The translations under genes were made by a program, and so were the position numbers. Under the pieces are notes generated by a model that had not been told where the DNA came from, did no database searches, and saw only the letters and a list, made by a program, of their open reading frames with translations. This document shows positions 55,671 through 64,000 of a stretch of DNA of 64,000 nucleotides, in pieces. Source of the DNA: Sphingobium amiense (lineage in GTDB: Bacteria; Pseudomonadota; Alphaproteobacteria; Sphingomonadales; Sphingomonadaceae); the NCBI RefSeq assembly GCF_003967075.1, contig NZ_AP018664.1, forward strand, positions 1,674,001 through 1,738,000. The letters run 5' to 3'. Position 1 is the first letter of the stretch. Each line of letters begins with the position of its first letter.

Positions 55671-56660
55671 ATGTCTGACAATGATGACAAAAATATCGAC
55701 CGTCGACGCAAGCTTGCCTTACTGCGCATTAGCGGCGCGGTCGCTACTTCCGTCGCCATCCTTCTTGGCGTGTATTTCCTTCTGGAGGCTGTGCGGCCCG
55801 AAAGCGGCCTTATAAGCTTCTCCTTCCTCCTCGTTCTTCCGGCCGCCATCTGCGCTTTCGCTACCTATATCGGCGATCCACTCGCAGAGCGGAGTAGGTC
55901 ATTCTACATGACCATGCCGCTTTGGCTGTTGGGCGGAGTTATGCTGATTTCAATTCCCGTGTTGCGGGAAGGAGTGATCTGCGTGGTGATGCTCGCGCCG
56001 CTTTGGATCGCGAGCGGCATGGTCGGAGCCTATGCCAGCTATCGGCTACGCGACCGCGCTGGCGACCGGGGCACCTACTGCATAACGGTCCTGATGATAC
56101 CGCTCCTCGCCATGCAGATCGAACCCTTCATTCCTCTCCAGCAGCCGGAGGCGACGGTCAGCCGGTCCATCGTCATCAACGCCAACCCGGATGAAATATG
56201 GCCGTTGCTGCGCGGTATTCCCGATGTACGGCAGGATGAAGGAGCCTGGACATTTACACAGAATGTGCTCGGTGTCCCCCGCCCTATCGGCGCCTACCTG
56301 CTGGGGAGCGGGATCGGCGCCATCCGCATGGCCAACTGGGGTCGCAATGTCCGCTTTCGCGAACATATCATCGACTGGCAGCCAGGCCGCGCGATCGGCT
56401 GGCGTTTCGACTTCCGCGGATTGGATGCATGGCAGTTTACCGACCGGCACCTGATGCCCGACAGCCGCTACTTCAAGGTTACGACCGGCGGATACCGGAT
56501 GGAGCCGGTAGGACAAGGGCGCACCCGCGTCACCCTCGACACAAGCTACCGGATGCAGACACCGGTCAATTCCTACTCACGCATGTGGGGCGAAGTCTTC
56601 CTCGGTGACATCGAAACCAATCTTCTGACATTGATCCGGCAGAGGGCAGAGCGCGGTTGA
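55671..56660 (+). CDS. Membrane protein with SRPBCC (START-like) domain
   Basis: 329 aa. Four to five membrane segments in residues 20-155 (ATSVAILLGVYFLLEAV, FLLVLPAAICAFATYI, MTMPLWLLGGVMLISIP, VVMLAPLWIASGMVGAY, TYCITVLMIPLLAMQI), then a C-terminal SRPBCC/polyketide-cyclase-like domain opening SRSIVINANPDEIWPLLRGIPDVR. Such a fusion suggests lipid or ligand binding at the membrane. It lies 54 bp behind the GbsR-type regulator and is probably in one operon. Codon use is less GC-rich than flanking genes. Confidence 0.85.
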   Translation: MSDNDDKNIDRRRKLALLRISGAVATSVAILLGVYFLLEAVRPESGLISFSFLLVLPAAICAFATYIGDPLAERSRSFYMTMPLWLLGGVMLISIPVLREGVICVVMLAPLWIASGMVGAYASYRLRDRAGDRGTYCITVLMIPLLAMQIEPFIPLQQPEATVSRSIVINANPDEIWPLLRGIPDVRQDEGAWTFTQNVLGVPRPIGAYLLGSGIGAIRMANWGRNVRFREHIIDWQPGRAIGWRFDFRGLDAWQFTDRHLMPDSRYFKVTTGGYRMEPVGQGRTRVTLDTSYRMQTPVNSYSRMWGEVFLGDIETNLLTLIRQRAERG

Positions 56661-56769
56661 TCTCTCCTACTCCCTCCAACCCTGACTATACTGCTCGCAT
56701 CGGGCAGCAAAATATCCTACCGGCGACCGTAAATTTCAAAATTTGTGGGAAAAGTGCGAAGTTAAGCCC

Positions 56770-58113
56770 ATGTCCGATCATCAGGTTCACATCATCGGCG
56801 GCGGCCTCGCGGGCACGGAAGCGGCGTGGCAGCTTGCACAGGCGGGCGTCAAAGTGCGCCTGTCCGAAATGCGCGGCAGCGGGGACATGACCCCCGCGCA
56901 CCAGACCGATGGCCTTGCCGAACTCGTCTGTTCCAACAGCTTCCGCTCCGACGACGCCGACAAGAACGCGGTCGGCCTGCTGCATCAGGAGATGCGGCGG
57001 CTCGGCTCGCTCATCATGGCGCAGGCGGAACCGGCCAAGGTGCCCGCAGGCTCCGCGCTGGCGGTCGACCGCCACGTCTTTTCCGATGGCGTCACCCGCG
57101 CGCTGGCGGAGCATCCGAATATCGAGGTCGTGCGCGAGCGCATCGACACCCTCCCTACGCAGGGCATGACCATCGTCGCCACCGGCCCCCTCACCGCTCC
57201 CGCGCTCGCGGCCAGCATCGGGCAGGCGGCGGGGATGGAGCATCTCGCCTTCTTCGACGCCATCGCGCCCGTCATCCATTTCGACAGCATCGACATGGAC
57301 AGATGCTGGATGGCCAACCGCTGGGACAAGATCGGCCCCGGCGGCGGCGAGGGCAAGGACTATATCAACTGCCCCATGACGAAGGACCAGTATCAGGCCT
57401 TCGTTCAGGGTCTGCTCGACGGCGAAAAGACCGAGTTCAAGGAATGGGAGGCCAACACCCCCTATTTCGAAGGCTGCATGCCGATCGAGGTCATGGCCTC
57501 GCGGGGGCCGGAAACGCTGCGCCACGGGCCGATGAAGCCGATGGGCCTCGACGATCCGCGCACCGGGCGCTGGCCCTATGCCGTGGTCCAGTTGCGGCAG
57601 GACAATGCGTCGGGCACGCTGTGGAACATGGTCGGCTTCCAGACCAAGCTCAAACATGGCGCACAGGTCGAACTGTTCCGCACGATAGCGGGGCTGGAGA
57701 AGGCGGAGTTCGCACGGCTCGGCGGCCTGCACCGCAATACCTTCATTCAAAGCCCCAAGCTGCTGGACGCGACGCTGCGGCTCAGGAGCGCGCCCCATAT
57801 CCGGTTCGCCGGGCAGATGACGGGGTGCGAGGGTTATGTGGAAAGCGCCGCCATCGGCCTGCTCGCCGGGCGCTTCGCGGCTGCCGAACTGCTGGGCCAT
57901 GCGCTGACGCCCCCGCCAGCCGATACCGCGCTGGGCGCGCTGCTCGGCCATGTGACGGGCAATGTCGCGACGGCGGACTATCAGCCGATGAACGTCAATT
58001 TCGGCCTCTTCCCTCCGCTCTCCGACGTGAAGAAGAAGAGCCGCAAGGAAGCCTATACCGCCCGTGCGCGCGCCTCGTTCGGGGAATGGATGGGGCACAT
58101 GGCGCTGGCCTGA
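56770..58113 (+). CDS. trmFO: Methylenetetrahydrofolate--tRNA-(uracil-5-)-methyltransferase
   Basis: 447 aa from ATG at 56770. FAD Rossmann motif [16 protein letters not shown] at the start, [12 protein letters not shown] with a catalytic Cys, and the C-terminal [23 protein letters not shown]. Makes 5-methyluridine at position 54 of tRNA with folate as methyl donor. ORF length typical. Convergent with the EF-hand gene. Confidence 0.96.
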   Translation: MSDHQVHIIGGGLAGTEAAWQLAQAGVKVRLSEMRGSGDMTPAHQTDGLAELVCSNSFRSDDADKNAVGLLHQEMRRLGSLIMAQAEPAKVPAGSALAVDRHVFSDGVTRALAEHPNIEVVRERIDTLPTQGMTIVATGPLTAPALAASIGQAAGMEHLAFFDAIAPVIHFDSIDMDRCWMANRWDKIGPGGGEGKDYINCPMTKDQYQAFVQGLLDGEKTEFKEWEANTPYFEGCMPIEVMASRGPETLRHGPMKPMGLDDPRTGRWPYAVVQLRQDNASGTLWNMVGFQTKLKHGAQVELFRTIAGLEKAEFARLGGLHRNTFIQSPKLLDATLRLRSAPHIRFAGQMTGCEGYVESAAIGLLAGRFAAAELLGHALTPPPADTALGALLGHVTGNVATADYQPMNVNFGLFPPLSDVKKKSRKEAYTARARASFGEWMGHMALA

Positions 58114-58123
58114 CCCCCGTCCG

Positions 58124-58588
58124 TCAGCATTTGCAGCGCGGCTTCACGATCCGTTTCGGCGCGGTCGCGGCAAACTCCTCGGGCGTCAGCCTGCCGTCCC
58201 TGTTCGCATCCGCCGCGCCGAAACGGTCGGAAGTCGCGACCGCCCACTCCTCGAACGACAGCAGGTTGTCGCCATCCCTGTCCAGCGCCTTGAAAGCCTT
58301 GGTCCGGCTGCCCAGCATCTCCACCCGCGTGATGACGCCATCCCGGTTGCGGTCGTAGCGGGCAAAGCGCCTCTGCTCCCGGCTCTGCGGGCTGGCCTCC
58401 GCAGGCATGGGCGGCGCTTCGCCGACCGCATCGGGATCGCCTTCGGGCAGCGGCTCCAGCGCGGGCGGCGGCGGCGGCGCGGAGGCGAGCTGGGGCAAGG
58501 GCTGCTGGCTGGCGCGCCCCTGCCACCAGAACAGCCCGCCCGCGACCAGCAGCAGCATCGCCATCGCGCCTGCCAGCAAACGCCCCAT
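58124..58588 (-). CDS. Exported EF-hand calcium-binding protein
   Basis: 154 aa. Hydrophobic N-terminus (LAGAMAMLLLVAGGLFWW) acting as signal anchor, Pro/Ala-rich linker, then three EF-hand loops at about 79-90 (DRNRDGVITRVE), 103-114 (DRDGDNLLSFEE) and 127-138 (DANRDGRLTPEE). The second loop has the full DxDxDN-type ligand set. The end is Cys-rich (PRCKC). It should sit in the periplasm or membrane with calcium-dependent folding; partner unknown. Convergent with trmFO. Confidence 0.9.
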   Translation of the reverse strand: MGRLLAGAMAMLLLVAGGLFWWQGRASQQPLPQLASAPPPPPALEPLPEGDPDAVGEAPPMPAEASPQSREQRRFARYDRNRDGVITRVEMLGSRTKAFKALDRDGDNLLSFEEWAVATSDRFGAADANRDGRLTPEEFAATAPKRIVKPRCKC

Positions 58589-58630
58589 ACGCTCTAACTC
58601 CCTGTTTCGCGCCGACGCTATCCCGATCCG

Positions 58631-59344
58631 CTACCGCCCGACAAGCGCGATCCGCAATATGCGCAGCGCATAGGATCGCGGCAGCCCCGGTGGCGCGCCA
58701 CGCCCCGCGATCACATCCTGCCGCGCCAGCGCGAAGGCGATGCGCAGCGGCTTCCACCGCCGGGACCAGCGGCCCTCGCCCGCATCCGCCACGATTCCCC
58801 GCGCCAGCGTCAGCGCCGCCTGCGCCAGAGCGGGATCGCCGACATGGCCTGCCAGATCCCACAGCGCCCACACCTGCCCCGCCGCGATCAGCCATGCGGG
58901 CGGATCGCCCTCGCCCGCCAGCGCCCGGAACAGGCCACCGCCCCGCCCGGCGGCGTAATCGCGCAACTGCCCTTCCCCCAGATCCGGCTCGACCGTCAGG
59001 ATTTCCCACCCGTCGATTACCGCCTCCAGCCCCGGCGCGCCGATGGCGCCGGTCGCGCGCAGGGCGTCGGCCACCGGCTCGCCCCGCCCCTTCGCGCCTG
59101 CCGCATCGTCGATCACCTCGCTCCACCAGGCGAGCCGCATCTGCCCGATCATCGGCTCGCTCGTCGTGCGCGCCACGGCGGCAAGCCGCCCGTCAAACGC
59201 CCAGATCGCCCGCGCCCGGTCCGCGTCCGCCCCGGCATGGGCGCACAGCAGCGAGGGCAGCGGCGGCAGTTCTAAAGAAATTGGTAATCCCCCTGGGTGT
59301 ATTGGGCCATCAAGGCCCGGTCTGAACGGGCCAGGGTCGGGCAT
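58631..59344 (-). CDS. Squalene/phytoene synthase-like protein (NDUFAF6-type)
   Basis: 237 aa from ATG at 59344; a longer frame overlaps the divergent TadE gene. The sequence ARAIWAFDGRLAAVARTTSEP, MRLAWWSEVIDD and LEAVIDGWEILTVEP belongs to the trans-isoprenyl diphosphate synthase-like (SQS/PSY) fold, but the two canonical Asp-rich catalytic motifs are not clean, as in alphaproteobacterial proteins related to complex I assembly factor NDUFAF6. Enzyme activity is therefore doubtful. Confidence 0.75.
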   Translation of the reverse strand: MPDPGPFRPGLDGPIHPGGLPISLELPPLPSLLCAHAGADADRARAIWAFDGRLAAVARTTSEPMIGQMRLAWWSEVIDDAAGAKGRGEPVADALRATGAIGAPGLEAVIDGWEILTVEPDLGEGQLRDYAAGRGGGLFRALAGEGDPPAWLIAAGQVWALWDLAGHVGDPALAQAALTLARGIVADAGEGRWSRRWKPLRIAFALARQDVIAGRGAPPGLPRSYALRILRIALVGR

Positions 59345-59359
59345 AAGATCAGATAGACG

Positions 59360-59911
59360 ATGAAGCAACGCGCGCATCATGGACTGGCGAGGCTGCCCCT
59401 GAAACATCTGGGGTCCGACCGCCGTGGCGCAACGCTGGTGGAATTCGGCTTCATCATCATCCCGCTCATCGCGATCGTGCTGGCGGTGGTTCAGGTCGCG
59501 ATCACCCTGTTCACGCAGCAGACGCTGGAAACCGCGACGGAAAAGAGCGCCCGCCTCGTCATGACGGGGCAGAACCGCGCCAGCAACACCACACAGGCCG
59601 CGTTCAAGACGCTGGTGTGCGGCAAGCTGCCCAGCTTTGTGAACTGCGGCGACGTGATGGTCGATGTCGCGGCTTTCCCGACCGTGGCCGCAGCCGACAC
59701 CTCGACCCCGACCATCACCTACACCAACGGCGTTCCGAGCAATAGCTGGTCCTATAATCCGGGCAGCGATGGAGAGATCGTTCGGCTGCGGATCATGTAT
59801 CTGGCCTCCAGCGCCGCAGGGCCGCTCAATTTCACCGTCGCGAACCAGCCCAACGGCAAGCGGCTGATGATCGCCACGCTGATCTTCAAGAACGAAACGA
59901 CCTCGACATGA
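59360..59911 (+). CDS. TadE-like pilus assembly protein
   Basis: 183 aa. TadE signature DRRGATLVEFGFIIIPLIAIVLAVVQ at about 20-45, with the conserved Glu in VEFG and a following membrane helix, then an extended extracytoplasmic part. TadE/TadF proteins are pseudopilins of tight-adherence pili. First of three such genes; no tad ATPase or secretin genes lie in this window. Confidence 0.88.
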   Translation: MKQRAHHGLARLPLKHLGSDRRGATLVEFGFIIIPLIAIVLAVVQVAITLFTQQTLETATEKSARLVMTGQNRASNTTQAAFKTLVCGKLPSFVNCGDVMVDVAAFPTVAAADTSTPTITYTNGVPSNSWSYNPGSDGEIVRLRIMYLASSAAGPLNFTVANQPNGKRLMIATLIFKNETTST

Positions 59912-60441
59912 GGCGGCCCATCCTCATCGACGCGCTCCGCCGCCATCTCGCGGGCATGGCCGCCGTCGAGTTCGCGCTGACCGCGCCTGTGCTCATCCTG
60001 ATGTTCCTCGGCACCTTTCAGGTGACGGACGCGGTGGGCGCGAAACGGAAACTCGGCATCGCGACCCGCGCCATCGCCGATCTCACGACCCAATATACCT
60101 CGATCAGCTCATCCGAAGCGGACTCGATCCTGCAATCGTCCAATCAGATCATGGCGCCCTATAACGCGGCGCCCGGCACCTTCGTCGTCTCGCAGATCTA
60201 CGTCAGTCCGGCAGGCGCGGCGACCGTGCAGTGGAGCCGCGCGCGCAACGGAACGGCGCGCACCACCGGAGCGTCGGTCACGCTGCCGACGGGCGTTGCG
60301 CAGAACGACAGCTACGTGATCCTGGCGGAAAGCAGCTACCCCTACACCCCCACCGTCGGCCTCGCCATCGTCCCGACCATCACCATGAACGAGCAGATCT
60401 ACATGTATCCGCGCCTGTCAGACAGCGTCAATCTCCAGTAG
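59908..60441 (+). CDS. TadE/TadF-like pilus assembly protein
   Basis: 177 aa, ATG overlapping the previous stop (ATGA). The membrane start GMAAVEFALTAPVLILMFLGTFQ has the pseudopilin Glu in VEFAL, then the exported part carries RKLGIATRAIADLTTQYT. Paralogue of the previous gene. Same operon, 16 bp before the next. Confidence 0.87.
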   Translation: MRRPILIDALRRHLAGMAAVEFALTAPVLILMFLGTFQVTDAVGAKRKLGIATRAIADLTTQYTSISSSEADSILQSSNQIMAPYNAAPGTFVVSQIYVSPAGAATVQWSRARNGTARTTGASVTLPTGVAQNDSYVILAESSYPYTPTVGLAIVPTITMNEQIYMYPRLSDSVNLQ

Positions 60442-60457
60442 ATTCAGGACAACGCCC

Positions 60458-61810
60458 ATGCCCCTCCCCACCCTCTGCCGCTTCCGCGCCTTCTGCCAGA
60501 GCCAGCGCGGCAACGCGCTGATGATCTTCGCCTTCGCGCTGGGGCCGATGGTGATGGGGACCGGCATGGTGATCGACTATTCGCAGGCCGCGCGCCTGCA
60601 AAGCAAGATGAACGCCATCGCGGACGCCGCCGCCCTCTCGTCCGTGACCAAGCCGATGATGCGCGTCAGCGCCAGCACCGCGCGGCAGCAGGCGATCAAC
60701 CTGTTCAAGGGGCAGGCGGCGTCACTCAACGGGCTGGTGTTCGATCCCAACACCCAGTTGACCGTCACCGTCACGGACAATGCCGGCGCCACGATCAACC
60801 GCCAGACCACCGTCACCTACAGCGCCACATCGAAAAATTATTTCGGCGGCATATTGGGTCTGCAGGCCATCGCCATCGGCGGCACATCCTCGTCCCGCTC
60901 GGCGGACGCGCCCAATATCGACTTCTATCTGCTGGTCGACAGTTCGCCCTCCATGGCCATTCCCGCGACCACCGCCGGGATCGCGGCGATGATCAATGCG
61001 ACCAAATCGCAGGGCGGCGGCGCGGGCTGCGCCTTCGCCTGCCATCAGACCAGCACGACGACCTCCGATCCGGGCGGCACCAAGAAGGTGAACGGGGTCT
61101 ATGTCGATAATTATTATATCGCCAAGACCGACCTGAACCTGAAACTGCGCATGGATCTGGTGCAGGAAGCGGTGGCGGACCTGACCGACGTGGCGACAGC
61201 GACCGCCGCGGAAAACAAGGCGAAGTACCGCTTCGCCATGTCGAATTTCGACATTTCCTATAAATCGGTGCTGGCCGCTCCGACCACCCCGTCCACCGCC
61301 AAGAGCAGCGCGTCGAGCCTTCAGTTGCTGACGGTCTGCCGCAACAATCAGGCGGTCTGCGGCGTCAACGACAACGACCAGCACACCAACTTCACCGCCG
61401 CCTTCACTGGCGCGCTCGCCAACCTGCCGCTGGTGCCGGGCAGCGGCTCGAACCAGCCGGGCGACACGCCGCAGGCGATCCTGTTCCTGATCACAGACGG
61501 GATGCGCGACGAAAGTTCGGGCGGGCGCAAGCTGGGACCGATCCCGACCGCGCAATGCACCCAGATCAAGAGCCGCGGCATCCGCATCGCCGTGCTCTAC
61601 ACCGAATATCTCTATGAAGCGGCGAACGACAGTTGGTCCATCTCCAACGTGCGCAATCCCTACCTCGCCGCGCCGGAAAAGATCAGCCCCGCGCTGGCAA
61701 GCTGCGCATCGCCCGACCTGTTCTACAAGGTGACGACGGGCGACGACATCTCCGCCTCGCTCGCCGCCCTGTTCCAGAAAGCGGTATCGACGGCGCGCCT
61801 GACCCAGTAA
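60458..61810 (+). CDS. TadG-like protein with von Willebrand factor A domain
   Basis: 450 aa. N-terminal TadG motif SQRGNALMIFAFALGPMVMGTGMVIDYS and DAAALS typical of Flp/TadG-like proteins. From about residue 155 a VWA domain starts with FYLLVDSSPSMAIPA; the MIDAS triad DxSxS is complete at Asp161, Ser163, Ser165, followed by AILFLITDGMRDE. Cysteines at AGCAFACH, VCRNNQAVC and TAQC suggest disulfides. Probably an adhesive or assembly protein exposed outside; ends the tad-like operon. Confidence 0.9.
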   Translation: MPLPTLCRFRAFCQSQRGNALMIFAFALGPMVMGTGMVIDYSQAARLQSKMNAIADAAALSSVTKPMMRVSASTARQQAINLFKGQAASLNGLVFDPNTQLTVTVTDNAGATINRQTTVTYSATSKNYFGGILGLQAIAIGGTSSSRSADAPNIDFYLLVDSSPSMAIPATTAGIAAMINATKSQGGGAGCAFACHQTSTTTSDPGGTKKVNGVYVDNYYIAKTDLNLKLRMDLVQEAVADLTDVATATAAENKAKYRFAMSNFDISYKSVLAAPTTPSTAKSSASSLQLLTVCRNNQAVCGVNDNDQHTNFTAAFTGALANLPLVPGSGSNQPGDTPQAILFLITDGMRDESSGGRKLGPIPTAQCTQIKSRGIRIAVLYTEYLYEAANDSWSISNVRNPYLAAPEKISPALASCASPDLFYKVTTGDDISASLAALFQKAVSTARLTQ

Positions 61811-61823
61811 CGCGACGACGGAC

Positions 61824-61851
61824 GCCGGGCAGCCCCATAGGGCCGCCCGGC
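61824..61851. terminator. Bidirectional hairpin between the TadG-like gene and pdhB
   Basis: GCCGGGC (61824-61830) and GCCCGGC (61845-61851) pair, with an inner GCCC/GGGC; one mismatch. It lies between convergent genes; no T-run on either side. Confidence 0.55.
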
Positions 61852-61858
61852 TCCGGAC

Positions 61859-63244
61859 TTATTTGTAACTGACCTTCTTCGCCGCCTCGACCACGCGAGC
61901 GGCGTCGATCAGCGCGGCCTTCTCAAGGTTCGCGGCATAGGGCAGCGGCACGTCCTCGTTGGTGACGCGCAGCACCGGGGCGTCGAGGTCGTCGAAGCCC
62001 TTTTCCATCACCACCGCCGCGATTTCCGACGCGATGGAGCAGGTCGGCCAGCCTTCCTCGACCACCACGATGCGGTTGGTCTTTTTCAGGCTCTCCAGCA
62101 CGGTATCGGTGTCGAGCGGGCGCAGCGTGCGCAGGTCGATGACCTCCGCGTCGATGCCCTCGCCCGCCAGCGTTTCGGCGGCCTCCAGAGCGACGCCGAC
62201 GCCGATGGAATAGCTCACCAGCGTCACATCCGCGCCCTCGCGCACGATCCGCGCCTTGCCGATGGGCAGGACATAATCGTCCACCTGCGGCACGTCGAAG
62301 CTGCGGCCGTAGACCAGCTCATTTTCCAGGAAGACGACCGGATCTTCGGACCGGATCGCCGCCTTGAGCAGCCCCTTGGCATCCGCCGCGTCATAGGGCG
62401 CGATGACGATCAGGCCGGGGACCGACGCATACCAGGGACCGTAATTCTGGCTGTGCTGCGCGCCGACCCGGCTCGCCGCGCCGTTGGGACCGCGGAATAC
62501 GATGGGGCAGCGCATCTGCCCGCCCGACATATAGTTGGTCTTCGCCGCCGAGTTGATGATGTGGTCGATCGCCTGCATGGCGAAGTTGAACGTCATGAAC
62601 TCAATGACGGGGCGCAGGCCGCCCATCGCGGCGCCGGTGCCGATGCCCGCAAAGCCATATTCGGTGATCGGGGTGTCGATCACACGCTTCGGGCCGAATT
62701 CCTCCAGCAGCCCCTGCGTGACCTTGTAGGCGCCCTGATATTCGGCGACTTCCTCGCCCATGACGAAGACACGCGGATCTTTGCGCATTTCCTCCGCCAT
62801 CGCATCGCGCAGCGCTTCGCGGACGGTGGTCTTCGCATAGTCCGTGCCGTCGGGGATGGCGGGGTCTCTGACCGAAGCCTTCGTTTCGGCGGCGAGCTTG
62901 GACGTGCCGCTTTCCGCCTTCTTGGGCGCTTCGGGCGCGGCTTCGGATTTCGCGGGCGGCGTGCTTTCCTCGGCCTTGGGAGCAGGGGCAGCGGCCTCGC
63001 CACCCTCGCCCGCCATTTCGGCGATGACGGTGCCGACCTTCACGCCCTCCGATCCTTCGGGGATCATGATCTTGCCGATCTTGCCCTCATCGACCGCCTC
63101 GAATTCCATCGTCGCCTTGTCAGTCTCGATCTCGGCGAGGATGTCGCCCGATTTCACTTCGTCGCCTTCCTTCACCAGCCATTTGGCCAGCGTGCCCTCT
63201 TCCATCGTCGGCGAGAGCGCCGGCATCTTGATTGCGATACCCAT
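61859..63244 (-). CDS. pdhB: Pyruvate dehydrogenase E1 beta subunit with N-terminal lipoyl domain
   Basis: 461 aa from ATG at 63244 (TGATG overlap with the pdhA stop). Residues 1-78 are a lipoyl domain with the lipoylated Lys in [12 protein letters not shown] (Lys43); an Ala/Pro/Glu linker follows to about 130, then the transketolase-like E1 beta ([44 protein letters not shown]). This fused form is typical of alphaproteobacteria. With PdhA it decarboxylates pyruvate in the pyruvate dehydrogenase complex. Confidence 0.97.
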   Translation of the reverse strand: MGIAIKMPALSPTMEEGTLAKWLVKEGDEVKSGDILAEIETDKATMEFEAVDEGKIGKIMIPEGSEGVKVGTVIAEMAGEGGEAAAPAPKAEESTPPAKSEAAPEAPKKAESGTSKLAAETKASVRDPAIPDGTDYAKTTVREALRDAMAEEMRKDPRVFVMGEEVAEYQGAYKVTQGLLEEFGPKRVIDTPITEYGFAGIGTGAAMGGLRPVIEFMTFNFAMQAIDHIINSAAKTNYMSGGQMRCPIVFRGPNGAASRVGAQHSQNYGPWYASVPGLIVIAPYDAADAKGLLKAAIRSEDPVVFLENELVYGRSFDVPQVDDYVLPIGKARIVREGADVTLVSYSIGVGVALEAAETLAGEGIDAEVIDLRTLRPLDTDTVLESLKKTNRIVVVEEGWPTCSIASEIAAVVMEKGFDDLDAPVLRVTNEDVPLPYAANLEKAALIDAARVVEAAKKVSYK

Positions 63245-64000
63245 CAATATTGCTCCACCAGTACGTCGGTATAGAGTTCGGCCATATCCGGCTCGGGCGA
63301 AGTTTCGGCGAAGTCCGCCGCTTCGGCGACGATTTTGCGGATGTCCTGGTCGATCTGCTTGATCTCGTCCTCGCCGACGCCCGCGCCGACGAGATATTTC
63401 TTCACGCCCTCAATCGGGTCCGACTTGTCGCGCATCGCCTGCACTTCCTCGCGCGAGCGATATTTCGCCGGGTCGGACATGGAGTGGCCGCGATAGCGGT
63501 AGGTCTTCATTTCGAGGAGGATCGGGCCGTTGCCGTCCTGCACCCATTTGAGCGCTTCCTCGGTCGCGCCGCGCACGGCGAGCACATCCATGCCATCGAC
63601 CTGAAGCCCCGGAATGCGGAAGCTTTCGCCCCGGCGATAGAGCTGATCCTCGGACGAGGCGCGGTTGACGCTCGTGCCCATGGCATATTGGTTGTTCTCG
63701 ATCACGAAGATGATCGGCAGCTTCCACAGCTCGGCCATGTTGAAGCTCTCATAGACCTGACCCTGATTGGCCGCCCCGTCGCCGAAATAGGCGACGCACA
63801 CGCCCCCGTCGTCGTTATATTTATGCGCGAAGCCGAGGCCCGCGCCCAGCGAGACCTGCGCGCCGACGATGCCGTGGCCGCCGTAGAATTTATGTTCGAC
63901 GCTGAACATGTGCATCGACCCGCCCTTGCCGCGCGAGATGCCCGCTTCGCGGCCGGTCAGTTCGGCCATGATGACCTTGGGATCAATGCCGTAGGCGAGC
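63244..64000 (-). CDS. pdhA: Pyruvate dehydrogenase E1 alpha subunit (5' end outside window)
   Basis: 251 residues visible, entering from the right edge in frame ([20 protein letters not shown]). The thiamine diphosphate motif is [15 protein letters not shown] through VIENN, with the phosphorylation-type loop [18 protein letters not shown]. The N-terminal part including its start is missing. It is upstream of and translationally coupled to pdhB. Confidence 0.96.
   Translation of the reverse strand, partial: LAYGIDPKVIMAELTGREAGISRGKGGSMHMFSVEHKFYGGHGIVGAQVSLGAGLGFAHKYNDDGGVCVAYFGDGAANQGQVYESFNMAELWKLPIIFVIENNQYAMGTSVNRASSEDQLYRRGESFRIPGLQVDGMDVLAVRGATEEALKWVQDGNGPILLEMKTYRYRGHSMSDPAKYRSREEVQAMRDKSDPIEGVKKYLVGAGVGEDEIKQIDQDIRKIVAEAADFAETSPEPDMAELYTDVLVEQY

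Overview
The window is high-GC alphaproteobacterial DNA, most likely from a member of the Sphingomonadales (Sphingomonas/Sphingobium type). This rests on protein style (SapC-family protein, pyruvate dehydrogenase E1 beta fused to a lipoyl domain, STN-type TonB receptor with FecI/FecR, GbsR-type regulator, TadE/TadG-like trio) and on the MOBQ/TraA mobilisation module; no species can be named from sequence reading alone.

Layout. 1-5.1 kb: a DEAD-box RNA helicase (cut by the window edge), a small exported protein, an FAD-linked 2-hydroxyacid-type dehydrogenase, an unknown membrane protein, a SapC-family protein, a strongly structured intergenic RNA candidate and tRNA-Glu(CTC). 5.2-20.35 kb: a 15.1-kb integrative mobilisable element inserted in the 3' end of tRNA-Glu and bounded by a perfect 16-bp direct repeat. 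It carries a P4-type integrase, an AlpA-like regulator, an ECF sigma factor of the kinase-linked type (ECF43/TIGR02999-like), a minus-strand cluster (autotransporter, three unknown small or medium proteins, an unknown membrane protein, a transmembrane Ser/Thr kinase with a long C-terminal region), and a mobilisation block (TraD, TraC, oriT, TraA relaxase-helicase, DUF6118). No type IV secretion genes are present, so it should need a helper.

20.35-29.6 kb: a complete glycogen operon glgP-glgB-glgC-glgA-glgX on the minus strand. 29.7-38.35 kb: a serine hydrolase, then a FecI-FecR-TonB receptor signalling module followed by a second large autotransporter. 38.5-42.1 kb: gatC-gatA-gatB for tRNA-dependent amidation, with a trypco2-like gene lodged between gatA and gatB. 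42.3-46.1 kb: DUF3089 hydrolase, ruvX, a Rap1a/Tai-like exported protein, and divergent serB and miaA whose start codons overlap.

46.1-53.2 kb: branched-chain amino acid synthesis (ilvB, an unknown gene, ilvN, ilvC), two YceI proteins, and leuA preceded by a Leu-rich 15-residue leader peptide with mutually exclusive RNA structures. 53.4-64 kb: a DAACS symporter, DUF2945 protein, a GbsR-type regulator with a likely operator and an SRPBCC membrane protein, trmFO, an exported EF-hand protein, a squalene/phytoene-synthase-like protein, a TadE/TadE/TadG-like trio, and pdhB-pdhA (pdhA cut by the window edge).

The most interesting unit is on the island. The sigma factor has Thr where ordinary ECF factors have the acidic DAED motif, which is the hallmark of sigma factors switched on by phosphorylation. 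Its presumed kinase is encoded convergently at the end of a gene cluster that begins with an autotransporter. I infer a mobile, kinase-gated surface-protein system; its output and the small proteins are unknown.
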